From Klenkia soli (GTDB lineage Bacteria; Actinomycetota; Actinomycetes; Mycobacteriales; Geodermatophilaceae), in contig NZ_FNIR01000006.1 in assembly GCF_900103975.1 (NCBI RefSeq), positions 1 through 64,000 on the forward strand: a DNA stretch of 64,000 nt, given 5' to 3'. The notes under the pieces are model-generated. The model had not been told where the DNA came from and did no database searches. It worked only from the letters and a program-made list of their open reading frames with translations. This document shows positions 26,402 to 36,860 of the stretch, in pieces. The position numbers and the translations under genes were made by a program. Numbering within the stretch: position 1 is the first letter of the stretch; every line of letters begins with the position of its first letter.

Positions 26402-27612
26402 GCCTGTGCGTTCCCCTCCCTCGGGCGGCCCCCGGCGGACGCCCCGCCGGCCACCGCCATCACCACGATCGCACCCAGCACCACGAGCATCGGCACGGTC
26501 CAGCCGCCCGACAGGTCGTGCGCGGCGCCCACGACCAGCGGTCCGGTCGCGGCGACGGCGTACCCGCCGCCCTGCACCATCGCCGAGGTGCGCCGGTTCT
26601 CCACCAGGTCGCGCGAGCGGGCCACGATCGCGATGAACACGATCGTCAGGCCGCCGCCCTGGGCCACCCCGGCCAGCGCGCACCACAGCGGCCACAGGCC
26701 CGGCGCGGCCAGCAGCCCGACCGGCAGGGTCGCCCAGGCGGCGGTCACGGCCAGCAGCACCGCCGACGGGCGGCGCCACCACGCCACCAGCGCCGGGACG
26801 GCGAAGGCCCCGGCGACGGCGAACACCTGGAACAGCGAGCTGCTCACCCCGGCGACGCTGCGGGTGAGGCCCTGCTCGTCGGCCAGCAGCGTGGGCAGCC
26901 AGGCGGTGACCCCGTAGTAGCTGAACGCCTGCGCGGCGAAGGCCAGGGTGAGACCCCAGACGGCCGGCTGACGCCACACCGGGCGGACGTCGGCGGCGGG
27001 CGGCGGGGGCGGGGGTGCCTCGCCCGCGCGGGCGGCCTGCCGGCGCAGCCCCGCCGTCCAGACCAGGCAGGCGACCCCGACCAGCAGGCCCCACGAGGCC
27101 AGCGCCCAGCGCCAGCCCACCAGGTCGGCCAGCGGGGCGGTGAGGGTGGTGGTCAGCGTGGCGCCGATGTTGAGCGCCGAGGTGTAGGCCGCGGTCACCA
27201 CGTGCGTGACGCCGGGGAAGTCGCGCCCGATGACGACGGGGACGACGACGTTGCCCACCGTGATCGCCAGGCCCAGCACCACCGTGCCGGCCAGCGCGGT
27301 GCGGACGTCGCCGACCGAGCGCAGCAGCGTGCCGGCCAGCACGCCCAGCATCGACACCAGCACCGCCCGGTGGGTGCCGGCGCGGGCGATGACCCACGAC
27401 GCCAGCGGGGCGGCCAGGCCGAACAGCAGCACCGGGATCGAGGTGAGCAGCCCGACCGTGCCGGCGCCGACCGCGAGGTCGCTGCGCAGCTCGCCGGTCA
27501 CCGGGGCCACCGCGATCAGCGGGCCGCGCAGGTTCAGCGCGACCAGCAGCACCCCGGCCAGCAGGAGGCCCGGCACCGCCGCGCGCGTCGTCGTCAGTCC
27601 CCCCGTGGCCAT
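26398..27612 (-). CDS. MFS transporter of the CynX/NimT type
   Basis: 404 residues with twelve predicted membrane segments. The N-terminal LNLRGPLIAVAPVTGEL and the loop between segments 6 and 7 (APPPPPPAADVRPVWRQ) match the CynX/NimT family of small-anion exporters, which includes cyanate and nitroimidazole transporters. The substrate is not determinable from this. It diverges from the acyl-CoA dehydrogenase gene and overlaps the histidine phosphatase, which it may help by context but with no clear link. Confidence 0.85.
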   Translation of the reverse strand: MATGGLTTTRAAVPGLLLAGVLLVALNLRGPLIAVAPVTGELRSDLAVGAGTVGLLTSIPVLLFGLAAPLASWVIARAGTHRAVLVSMLGVLAGTLLRSVGDVRTALAGTVVLGLAITVGNVVVPVVIGRDFPGVTHVVTAAYTSALNIGATLTTTLTAPLADLVGWRWALASWGLLVGVACLVWTAGLRRQAARAGEAPPPPPPAADVRPVWRQPAVWGLTLAFAAQAFSYYGVTAWLPTLLADEQGLTRSVAGVSSSLFQVFAVAGAFAVPALVAWWRRPSAVLLAVTAAWATLPVGLLAAPGLWPLWCALAGVAQGGGLTIVFIAIVARSRDLVENRRTSAMVQGGGYAVAATGPLVVGAAHDLSGGWTVPMLVVLGAIVVMAVAGGASAGGRPREGNAQA

Positions 27613-27674
27613 CGCCGGTCAGCTTCCTCCCCGCCCGGGAACGGGGGCCCGGCGGGCCTGATAGACCTGCGGGC

Positions 27675-28829
27675 ATGGACGCCGACGTCTTCACCCAGGT
27701 CCGCACCGCCGTCCGCGAGCTCGTCCGGGAGCGCGTGGTCCCCCTCGAGGAGCAGATCGAGGAGACCGACGCCGTCCCGGACGAGCTCCGCCGGGCCGCG
27801 GCCGACATGGGGCTGTTCGGCTACGCGCTGCCCGAGGAGTTCGGCGGCCTCGGCGTCACGATGAGCGAGGACGTGCAGCTGGCGTTCGAGTTCGGCTACA
27901 CCTCGCCGGCGTTCCGCTCGCTGTTCGGGACCAACAACGGCATCGCCGGCCAGGTCATCGCCCGGTTCGGCAGCGAGGAGCAGCAGAAGGCGTGGCTGCC
28001 CGGGCTGGCGGCCGGGGACCTGATCGGCTCGTTCGCGCTCACCGAGGCCGAGGCCGGCTCCGACCCCGCGGGCCTGCGGACGACGGCCCGCCGCGACGGG
28101 GACGACTGGGTCATCACCGGCGGGAAGCGCTACATCACCAACGCCCCGATCGCCGACCTGTTCGTCGTCTTCGCCCGCTCCGAGCCCGAGCAGACCGGCG
28201 GCCGGGGCATCTCCTCGTTCCTGGTGCCCGCCGCGACGCCGGGGGTGGCGGTGGGGCCGCACGACCGGAAGACCGGGCAGGCGGGTGCGTGGACCGCCGA
28301 GGTGTTCCTCGACGACGTCCGGGTGCCGGCCGACGCCCTGGTCGGTGAGGAGGGCCGTGGGTACAGCAAGGCGCTGACCGTGCTCTCGCGCGGTCGGTTG
28401 CACGTCGCGGCGCTGTGCGTCGGCATGGCCCAGCGGGTGCTCGACGAGTCGGTGGCCTACGCCGCGACCGCTCGCCAGGGCGGCGCCCCGATCGGCCGGT
28501 TCCAGCTGGTGCAGGCGATGATCGCGGACATGCACGCCGAGCTGCTGGCGGCCCGGGCGATGGTGGTCGACGTCGCGGCCCGGTACGACACCGGCGAGGA
28601 CACCTCGATCGGTCCGTCGGCGGCGAAGCTGTTCTGCTCGGAGATGGTCGGGCGGGCCACCGACCGGGCGGTGCAGGTGCACGGCGGCCTCGGCTACCTG
28701 CGGACGACGCCGGTCGAGCGCTTCTACCGCGACGCCCGGCTCTACCGGCTGTACGAGGGCACCAGCGAGGTGCAGCGGGTCATCGTCGGCTCCGGGCTCC
28801 TCCGCGCGGCCGGCATGGCTCGTGGCTGA
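27675..28829 (+). CDS. Acyl-CoA dehydrogenase
   Basis: 384-residue flavoprotein that oxidises acyl-CoA to 2-enoyl-CoA. The signature ALTEAEAGSDPAGLRTTA, the FAD-binding WVITGGKRYITNA, the AVQVHGGLGYLRTTPVERFYRD stretch and the C-terminal YEGTSEVQRVIVG with the catalytic glutamate are all present. The substrate chain length cannot be told. It overlaps the hotdog thioesterase by eight bases, so the two form an operon that could degrade or trim an acyl-CoA. Confidence 0.93.
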   Translation: MDADVFTQVRTAVRELVRERVVPLEEQIEETDAVPDELRRAAADMGLFGYALPEEFGGLGVTMSEDVQLAFEFGYTSPAFRSLFGTNNGIAGQVIARFGSEEQQKAWLPGLAAGDLIGSFALTEAEAGSDPAGLRTTARRDGDDWVITGGKRYITNAPIADLFVVFARSEPEQTGGRGISSFLVPAATPGVAVGPHDRKTGQAGAWTAEVFLDDVRVPADALVGEEGRGYSKALTVLSRGRLHVAALCVGMAQRVLDESVAYAATARQGGAPIGRFQLVQAMIADMHAELLAARAMVVDVAARYDTGEDTSIGPSAAKLFCSEMVGRATDRAVQVHGGLGYLRTTPVERFYRDARLYRLYEGTSEVQRVIVGSGLLRAAGMARG

Positions 28830-29499
28830 GCTCCTCAGCGGTGCCGCCCGGGAGGAGCGGCGCGACGCGGTGGGGGACCTCGGCGCCGCGATGCGCGAGC
28901 TGGTCGACGCCTGCGTGCGCACCGAGGTCGACGCCGCCGAGCTCGCCGCGGTGGCCGCCGGCGCCCGCGAACTGGCGGCCCGGCTGCGGGTCGGGGGCCG
29001 CGGGCTGCTCGACGTCGCCGCGGTGGACGACCCGGTGGCCGGCGAGCGCTGGTACTCACCCGTCTACGGGCCGGGCAGCCCGGTCGCGCCGCCGCTCACG
29101 GTCGAGGCCGAGGGTGGTGGACGGGTCACCGCCAGGGTGACGGTGCCCAAGGCGCACGAGGGCCCGCCGGGGCTCACCCACGGCGGCACCATCGCCACGC
29201 TGCTGGACCACGTGCTGGCCCGGGCGCTGCGGTCGGCCGGGCGTGGTGGGCTGACCGCGACCCTGACGGTGACCTACCGGCGCCCGGTGCGCCTGGGCGT
29301 CGAGCACCTGCTGGTCGCCGAGGTGGGCGAGCTGGACGGGCGACGCTCGACCGCCCGGGCCCGGATCGTCGCCGCCGACGACCCGGACACCGTGCTGGCC
29401 GAGGGCGAGGGCCTCTTCGTCGCGCTGCGCCCCGAGGCCGCGGCCAGCACGTTCGCCGGGGTCAGCCATGCGCCCGAGGCCTGGACCGCCCGACCCTAG
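28822..29499 (+). CDS. PaaI/YdiI-like hotdog thioesterase
   Basis: 225 residues from the GTG at 28822, overlapping the dehydrogenase. The first ~60 residues are helical and not typical of the fold. The hotdog core follows: HEGPPGLTHGGTIATLLDHVLARAL, with the PaaI-type HGG turn, and TATLTVTYRRPVRLGVEHLLVAEV. Such enzymes cleave acyl-CoA thioesters. The pairing with an acyl-CoA dehydrogenase suggests work on the same acyl-CoA pool. It converges on the epimerase gene, sharing CTAG at the stops. Confidence 0.85.
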   Translation: MAELLSGAAREERRDAVGDLGAAMRELVDACVRTEVDAAELAAVAAGARELAARLRVGGRGLLDVAAVDDPVAGERWYSPVYGPGSPVAPPLTVEAEGGGRVTARVTVPKAHEGPPGLTHGGTIATLLDHVLARALRSAGRGGLTATLTVTYRRPVRLGVEHLLVAEVGELDGRRSTARARIVAADDPDTVLAEGEGLFVALRPEAAASTFAGVSHAPEAWTARP

Positions 29500-30551
29500 G
29501 GGCGCAGTAGCGGGCCCTCGCCGCCGTCACCGCGGCCCAGCGCCGCCACGAAGTCGGCCAGCAGGCGGTCGCCGCGGTGCCGCGGGTGCCACCCGAGCAC
29601 CTGGCGGGCCCGGGTGGTGTCCAGCGCGGGGACGTCGAGGCCGAGGTCCAGCCAGCCGGGCTCGGTGGGCACCAGCCGGGCGTGGAAGGCCGCCGCCAGC
29701 CCGGCCCGCAGCACCGCCCGCGGGATCGGCACCCGTCGGCTGCCCAGCGCCGCCGCGAACCCGGCCGGGTCGAGCACCGGCTCGGCGGACAGGTTGAACG
29801 CGCCCCCGGCCCGCCGGTCGACGATCCGGAGCAGGGCGTCGGCGACGTCGTCGGCGTGCACGAACCCCAGGTGCAGGTCGTCGGGCAGGGGGAGCGGCAC
29901 CGAGCCGGCGACGGAGGCAGGCAGGGCCCGGGCGCCGCGCAGCAGCAGCGGCCCGAGGAAGTACCGGCCGATCTCGCTCGCGGCGTCGGGCTGCAGCACG
30001 AGCGTCGGCCGGACGACGGTCACCGCGGTGCCCGGGTGGGCGGCGGTGAACTCCTCGACGAGCCGCTCGACCTCGACCTTGTCGCGGCTGTACTGCGAGC
30101 TGGGCACGCCGGTGGTCGGCCAGTCCTCGTCGACCCGGTCGGCCGGGTTGCCCGGCGCGTAGCTGCCCAGCGAGGACATCACCACCACGTGGCCCACCCC
30201 GGCGTCGGCGGCGGCCTCGAGCACGCGGCGGGTGCCCCCGACGTTGATCTCGCGCAGCAGGTCGGGCTCGCGGCCGGGCTGCAGCGCCCAGGCCAGGTGC
30301 ACCAGCGTGGTGGCGCCGGCGAGGAACTCCCGCAGCGGGCCGGCGGACTCCACGGTCCCGAGGTCGGTGTGGGTCCAGAACACCGCGCCGTAGGGGGCGG
30401 TGTCCGGGGGCTGCCGACGGGCCAGGCCGCGGACCTGGTGCACGCCGGTCAGACCGAGCTGGCGGAGGAACGCCGTGCCGAGGTTGCCGGTGGCGCCGGT
30501 GACGGCGACGGTCTGGCCGTCGAGGTGGCCGGGTTCGGCAGATGTGGTCAC
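29496..30551 (-). CDS. NAD-dependent epimerase/dehydratase (extended SDR)
   Basis: 351 residues. The Rossmann loop GATGNLGTAFLRQL appears near residue 19, and YSRDKVEVERL holds the catalytic Tyr and Lys. The SSLGSYAPG region supplies the Ser. C-terminal residues fit an extended SDR. Substrate is probably a nucleotide sugar or a hydroxysteroid-type molecule; I cannot choose. The GTG start at 30551 lies 9 bases past the stop of the next gene, making a run of three minus-strand genes. Confidence 0.85.
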   Translation of the reverse strand: MTTSAEPGHLDGQTVAVTGATGNLGTAFLRQLGLTGVHQVRGLARRQPPDTAPYGAVFWTHTDLGTVESAGPLREFLAGATTLVHLAWALQPGREPDLLREINVGGTRRVLEAAADAGVGHVVVMSSLGSYAPGNPADRVDEDWPTTGVPSSQYSRDKVEVERLVEEFTAAHPGTAVTVVRPTLVLQPDAASEIGRYFLGPLLLRGARALPASVAGSVPLPLPDDLHLGFVHADDVADALLRIVDRRAGGAFNLSAEPVLDPAGFAAALGSRRVPIPRAVLRAGLAAAFHARLVPTEPGWLDLGLDVPALDTTRARQVLGWHPRHRGDRLLADFVAALGRGDGGEGPLLRP

Positions 30552-30560
30552 CTGGTCGCC

Positions 30561-31652
30561 CTACCCGGGCGGATCCAGGCTCACGCCGCCCGGGGCCAGC
30601 CCGCGCGCGGCGGCCATGGCCTCGGCCTGCTCCTCGACCGCAGCCTGCTCGACGGGGCGCCACCGGGTGATCGCGAGGGAGAGCCGGCCGCCCTTGGTCG
30701 TCGGCCGCCAGGTACCGGCGACCTCGCCGTCGACCAGCACGGCGCCCGGTCGGCCCAGCACCGGCCAGAGCTCCTTCACCGGCCGGTCGGGCACCAGCAG
30801 CTCGCGGTCCCGGACCTGCAGGTAGGGGTCGAAGGGGGCCAGCAGCCGCGTGGTGCGCACCCGGTCCGGGGGCTCCGCGCCCGGCAGCACCCAGCGCTGC
30901 TCGCCGTCGACCGTCACCGGCTCGGCGTCGGCCGGCCAGCGCCGCTCCACCTCCGCCACGGTGGAGTCGACGTAGGCCGCCACCTGCTTCGGGGTGGACG
31001 GCCCGAACAACCGGAGGTGGGCCCGGACGACGTCCAGCTGCTCGGGCACCGCGGCGGCCGGCCGCACACCGGTCTGCTCCAGGACCGGCGGCGACGTGCC
31101 CGGCCGCAGCACCAGCCCGGCGTGCAGCGCCGCCAGCCGGAAGGTCTGCTCGTAGGCGTGCACCGCGCCGCACGGCGTGCAGAACCGCAGGTAGGGCTCG
31201 GGCAGCCGGTGGCGCAGCGCGCCGGACATGTCGCCCTTGACGGTCGGCGCCGCGGCGACGTCGCGCATCTCGGCGGCGACGTGGTCGAGGGCGTCGAGGA
31301 CCGGGATGCCCGCGGCCCGCAGCGGCCGGGCGCCGTCGAAGATCCGCTTGGCGGCGTCGGCCTCCGACCACGGCCACGTGGCCGCCGCGACCCCCGCGAG
31401 GTCGGCGCGGCGGTAGGTGTGCGGGGCGCCGCGGAGCGTCCACGCGGTCACCAGGTCGTCGTCGGCCGGGTCGAGCAGGCCGCGGACCTGCAGCGCCCAG
31501 CGGCCGGCGCCGGCCGGCCCGGTCTCCTGCACGCCGAGGTCGAGCACCGCGGTGTCGGCCACGGTGCCGCCGGTGTCGCGGTCGAGCTGGTGGGCGCGCA
31601 CGCGGTGGGCCAGGACGTCGTCCCGGGTCCAGGTGGTCGTCCCGGTGGTCAT
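30561..31652 (-). CDS. AlkZ-like winged-helix protein (HTH_42)
   Basis: 363 residues of the winged-helix family that includes AlkZ DNA glycosylases. AlkZ proteins use a Gln-hydrophobic-Gln/Asp motif; here the N-terminal HRVRAHQLDRDTG gives Gln-Leu-Asp, the AlkX/YcaQ-type form. The C-terminal LFGPSTPKQVAAYV, LLAPFDPYLQVRDRELLVP and TWRPTTKGGRLSLAITRW stretches are family features. It may unhook DNA crosslinks, but that is inferred only from family membership. Its start overlaps the hydrolase stop (ATGA). Confidence 0.8.
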   Translation of the reverse strand: MTTGTTTWTRDDVLAHRVRAHQLDRDTGGTVADTAVLDLGVQETGPAGAGRWALQVRGLLDPADDDLVTAWTLRGAPHTYRRADLAGVAAATWPWSEADAAKRIFDGARPLRAAGIPVLDALDHVAAEMRDVAAAPTVKGDMSGALRHRLPEPYLRFCTPCGAVHAYEQTFRLAALHAGLVLRPGTSPPVLEQTGVRPAAAVPEQLDVVRAHLRLFGPSTPKQVAAYVDSTVAEVERRWPADAEPVTVDGEQRWVLPGAEPPDRVRTTRLLAPFDPYLQVRDRELLVPDRPVKELWPVLGRPGAVLVDGEVAGTWRPTTKGGRLSLAITRWRPVEQAAVEEQAEAMAAARGLAPGGVSLDPPG

Positions 31653-32488
31653 CCCCGCACGTGCTCGGCGACCAGCTCACCGAGCCGGGCGCCGGCGGTC
31701 TCGGGCACCCAGTGGGTGATGCCGGGGAGCACCTCGAGCCGGTAGTCGCCGGTGACGTAGGGCGCGGTGGCCTCGGTGCCGGCGCGACCGAGGAAGCCGT
31801 CGCGGTCGCTCCACACGTGCAGGGTGCGGACGGCGACCCGACCGACGGCGTCCTTCGCCCCCAGCGGGAGGGCCCGGTACCAGTTCAGCGCGGCGGTCAG
31901 GGCACCCGCGGGGCGCAGCCGGGTCACGGTCTCCTGCGCGTCGGGTCGCGGCAGGCCGGCCCGGGTCAGCAGGTCGGCCAGGAAGGCTCCGTTGCCGCGG
32001 GTGAGCAGCTTCTCGGGCACCACGGGCAGCTGGAAGAACGCCATGTAGGCCGACTTGACGCCCTGCGAGCTGGTCACGAAGGACGTCGTGAACGCGGCCG
32101 GGTGCGGCACGGAGACCGCGGTCAGGCTCGTGACGCGGTCGGGGTGCCAGGCGGCCAGCGCCCAGGCCACCATCGCGCCCCAGTCGTGCCCGACCACGTG
32201 CGCGCGCTCGAGACCGGCGGCGTCGAGCAGCGCGCGGACGTCGTCCACCAGCTCGCGCACCACGTAGGCGCGGCGCCCGGTGGGCCGGGCGCCGGGGGAG
32301 TAGCCCCGCTGGTCGGGGGCCAGCGTGCGCAGGCCGGCCTCGTGCAGCACGGGGACCACGTGGTCCCAGCTGCCGGCGTGCTGCGGGAACCCGTGCAGCA
32401 GGACGACCGGCTCGCCGTCGGCCGGGCCGGCGTCGCGCACGTCGAAGGTGAGACCGGAGCGGGTGAAGGAGTCCACGGGGTCCAGCAT
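31649..32488 (-). CDS. Alpha/beta hydrolase, epoxide hydrolase-like
   Basis: 279 residues. LLHGFPQHAGSWDHVVP gives the oxyanion HG; GHDWGAMVAWALA holds an aspartate nucleophile in place of Ser, a mark of epoxide hydrolases and haloalkane dehalogenases. The final histidine lies in LPGITHWVPE. The cap domain has the small, helical style of epoxide hydrolases. Substrate unknown. It overlaps the AlkZ-like gene and is the first of the three-gene minus-strand set. Confidence 0.87.
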   Translation of the reverse strand: MLDPVDSFTRSGLTFDVRDAGPADGEPVVLLHGFPQHAGSWDHVVPVLHEAGLRTLAPDQRGYSPGARPTGRRAYVVRELVDDVRALLDAAGLERAHVVGHDWGAMVAWALAAWHPDRVTSLTAVSVPHPAAFTTSFVTSSQGVKSAYMAFFQLPVVPEKLLTRGNGAFLADLLTRAGLPRPDAQETVTRLRPAGALTAALNWYRALPLGAKDAVGRVAVRTLHVWSDRDGFLGRAGTEATAPYVTGDYRLEVLPGITHWVPETAGARLGELVAEHVRG

Positions 32489-32559
32489 GCCGGGCGGTCG
32501 GAACAGATGCGTCCACCCGCATCCGGTTGAGCGCGGTCGGATCGGGCACCACCCTGCCC

Positions 32560-32955
32560 ATGCCGATCACACCCACGGGGTTCGCCCACGTCCGCCTCAC
32601 CGTCACCGACATCGCCCGCTCGAAGCAGTTCTACGACTCGGTCTTCGGTCTGCCCGTGGCCGTCGACGGCCGCGAGGGCGACCCGGAGTGGGCATTCGGC
32701 GGCGTGATCTACCAGATCGACGAGAAGACGCTGTGGGGCCTCCGACCGGTCGGCGACGACTCGTTCGACGAGGACCGCACCGGCCTGGACCACCTGTCCG
32801 TGTGGGTCGAGTCGAAGGAGGCGATCGACGCCGCTGCCGCGCACCTGGACTCGCTGGGGATCGCCCACGAGGAGGTCAAGGACATCGGAATCATGTACAT
32901 CCTCGAGTTCCGCGACCCCGACGGCGTCGCCCTCGAGCTGTCCGCCCCCAAGTAG
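32560..32955 (+). CDS. VOC-family (glyoxalase-like) protein
   Basis: 131 residues from the ATG at 32560. The vicinal-oxygen-chelate fold shows as [26 protein letters not shown] and, in the second half, [18 protein letters not shown], with a metal-site His and Glu at their usual places. It could be a dioxygenase-like, isomerase or resistance protein; small VOC proteins are hard to assign. An upstream TTG at 32527 would be an unlikely start. It diverges from the hydrolase gene by about 70 bases. Confidence 0.83.
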   Translation: MPITPTGFAHVRLTVTDIARSKQFYDSVFGLPVAVDGREGDPEWAFGGVIYQIDEKTLWGLRPVGDDSFDEDRTGLDHLSVWVESKEAIDAAAAHLDSLGIAHEEVKDIGIMYILEFRDPDGVALELSAPK

Positions 32956-32985
32956 GCCGCGCCAGCAGCTCACCCCCGTCACTCG

Positions 32986-32991
32986 TAGGGT
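32986..32991 (+). promoter_or_regulatory. -10 box of ung (leaderless type)
   Basis: TAGGGT, 7 nt before the GTG at 32999. Confidence 0.6.
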
Positions 32992-32998
32992 GCCGGGG

Positions 32999-33721
32999 GT
33001 GGGCGCGCTGAGCGGGTTGGTCGAACGCGGGTTGATGGCGCCGGACTGGGCCGAGGCGCTGGCCCCGGTCGACGAGCGGATCGCCGCGATGGGGCAGTTC
33101 CTGCGCGACGAGGTGGCCGCGGGTCGGCCGTACCTGCCGCACGGCGACCACGTGTTCCGCGCCTTCCAGGCGCCGCTGGCCGACGTCCGGGTGCTGGTCG
33201 TGGGTCAGGACCCCTACCCGACGCCGGGCCACCCGATCGGGCTGAGCTTCGCCGTCGACCGGCACGTGCGCCCGATCCCGAAGTCGCTGGTGAACATCTA
33301 CAAGGAGCTGCACGACGACCTGGGCATCGAGCCCGCCCGGCACGGCGACCTCACGCCCTGGCGGGACCGCGGGGTCATGCTGCTCAACCGGTCGCTGACC
33401 GTGCAGCCCGGCACGCCGGCCTCGCACCGCGGCAAGGGGTGGGAGCACATCACCGCCCACGCCATCGCGGTCCTGGTCGAGCGGGCCGGCGCCGGTCAGC
33501 CCATGGCGGCGATCCTCTGGGGCAAGGACGCCCAGGGGCTGGAGCCGCACCTGGGCGGCGTCCCGTTCGTGGCGTCCCCGCACCCCTCGCCGCTCTCGGC
33601 CAGCCGCGGGTTCTTCGGCAGCAAGCCCTTCAGCCGGGTGAACGCGCTGCTGACGGAGCAGGGCGCCGAGCCGGTCGACTGGACCCTGCCGCCGGTGGAG
33701 CAGCTCCCGGCGGCCACCTGA
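32999..33721 (+). CDS. ung: Uracil-DNA glycosylase
   Basis: Removes uracil from DNA, the first step of base excision repair. The 240-residue family 1 enzyme has the catalytic [25 protein letters not shown] and the DNA-intercalating [18 protein letters not shown] at 32999 is chosen because a TANNNT box ends 7 nt before it; the frame is open for three more codons upstream. It is followed by a large hairpin, then converges with paaZ. Confidence 0.96.
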   Translation: MGALSGLVERGLMAPDWAEALAPVDERIAAMGQFLRDEVAAGRPYLPHGDHVFRAFQAPLADVRVLVVGQDPYPTPGHPIGLSFAVDRHVRPIPKSLVNIYKELHDDLGIEPARHGDLTPWRDRGVMLLNRSLTVQPGTPASHRGKGWEHITAHAIAVLVERAGAGQPMAAILWGKDAQGLEPHLGGVPFVASPHPSPLSASRGFFGSKPFSRVNALLTEQGAEPVDWTLPPVEQLPAAT

Positions 33722-33739
33722 ACCCGTCACCTGAACCAT

Positions 33740-33798
33740 GCATGGGAGCCCATGCCCCCACCTGCGGGGTCCGTGGGTGGGTGCATGGGCTCCCATGC
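33740..33798. terminator. Large inverted repeat between ung and paaZ
   Basis: A 23-bp stem (33740-33762 with 33776-33798, one mismatch) and a 13-nt loop. The outer 16 bp are GCATGGGAGCCCATGC and its reverse complement, each arm itself nearly palindromic. It can terminate both converging genes, and may also be a repeated genomic element. Confidence 0.7.
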
Positions 33799-33814
33799 CG
33801 GGGTGGCCGGGGTG

Positions 33815-35881
<2,067 letters not shown>

Positions 35882-35907
35882 CGGTGCTCCTCGGGGTGCG
35901 GGGTGGG

Positions 35908-36276
35908 TCAGGGGAGGGGGCGGAAGCCGGCGCACACCGCGTGCACCCGGGCGATCCGGCCCCCGTCGTCCAGGTCGTAGTAGGCGCGCTGCTCGACCAG
36001 GTGCCGGCCGTCCTCGTTGCGCACGACGAGCCGGTAGTCGACCCGGTGCCGGTCGGCGACGTCGGCGGTCTCCACCGACACCACCTCCTCCACCACGTCG
36101 GTCGGCTCGAACCAGCGGTAGAGCACCTCGTGCACGGTGGCGCCGGCGGTCGAGGCCTCCCAGAACCGGCCCGGCGTCATCCCGCGGAACTCCACCGACG
36201 GGGAGAGGACGGCGAGCAACCGGTCGGTGTCCTTGGCCGCCAGCGCCGCGACGAACTCGGCTCCGGGGTCGGTCAC
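35908..36276 (-). CDS. NTF2/SnoaL-like protein of the paa cluster
   Basis: 122 residues from the GTG overlapping the TetR stop (GTGA). It looks like an NTF2-fold protein: VAALAAKDTDRLLAVLSPSVEFRGMTPGRFWEA and a C-terminal beta-rich EQRAYYDLDDGGRIARVHAVCAGF. Such proteins may be enzymes or binding proteins; no catalytic residues are clear. It is co-translated with the paa regulator and sits before paaZ, which suggests a role in phenylacetate metabolism, perhaps handling a CoA intermediate. That role is inference. Confidence 0.7.
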   Translation of the reverse strand: MTDPGAEFVAALAAKDTDRLLAVLSPSVEFRGMTPGRFWEASTAGATVHEVLYRWFEPTDVVEEVVSVETADVADRHRVDYRLVVRNEDGRHLVEQRAYYDLDDGGRIARVHAVCAGFRPLP

Positions 36277-36860
36277 GGCGCACGCAGCCCGGCGAACAGG
36301 GTGGTGACCAGCCCGTCGGCCAGGGCCTGGGCGCCGAGCCCACCGCCGGGGCGGTACCACTCGGTGAGGGAGTTGACCGTGCCGAACAGCAGCCGGCTGG
36401 TCAGCGCGGGGTCGACGTCCGGGCGCACGGACCCCTCGGCGACGCAGTCGCGCACCAGGTCGGTGACCACGCGGTCGAACTCGCGTCGGCGGGCCAGCGC
36501 GTGCGCCTCGACCGGCGAGTTCCCCCGCACCCGCAGCAGCAGCGTGACGAAGGGCAGCTCGGCGACGAGCACCCCGACCGACCCGCGGACGACGGCCTCC
36601 AGCCGGTCGATCGCCGGTCGCTCGTCCGCCGCGGGCAGGACGGCGAACAGCCCGTCCAGCGCCCGGTCCAGCGCCAGCTCCAGCAGCTCGACCTTCGAGC
36701 GCACGTGGTGGTAGATCGCGGACTTGGTGACCCCCAGCCGCTCGGCCAGGGTGTCCATCGACGTCGCCTCGTAGCCGCGCTCGATGAAGACCGCGACGGC
36801 GACGTCGAGCAGGGAGTCCAGCGAGTGGCCCGGGCGACCGCGCCGGACCGGGGCGGTCAC
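36273..36860 (-). CDS. TetR-family regulator of the phenylacetate cluster (PaaR-like)
   Basis: 195 residues from the GTG overlapping the paaK stop. The helix-turn-helix is LLDVAVAVFIERGYEATSMDTLAERLGVTKSAIYHHV. Two closely related palindromes of the TetR type lie in the paaK-paaA region (38213-38230 and 38975-38998), so this protein is the obvious candidate to bind both and repress the cluster until phenylacetyl-CoA forms. The link to the operators is inference from position. PaaR-like TetR repressors are known in other bacteria. Confidence 0.88.
   Translation of the reverse strand: MTAPVRRGRPGHSLDSLLDVAVAVFIERGYEATSMDTLAERLGVTKSAIYHHVRSKVELLELALDRALDGLFAVLPAADERPAIDRLEAVVRGSVGVLVAELPFVTLLLRVRGNSPVEAHALARRREFDRVVTDLVRDCVAEGSVRPDVDPALTSRLLFGTVNSLTEWYRPGGGLGAQALADGLVTTLFAGLRAP

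Noticed and set aside
27662-27674. TAGACC 7 nt before the acyl-CoA dehydrogenase ATG as a leaderless box
   Set aside because: The last base is C where TANNNT needs T, so it was left out of the strict set.
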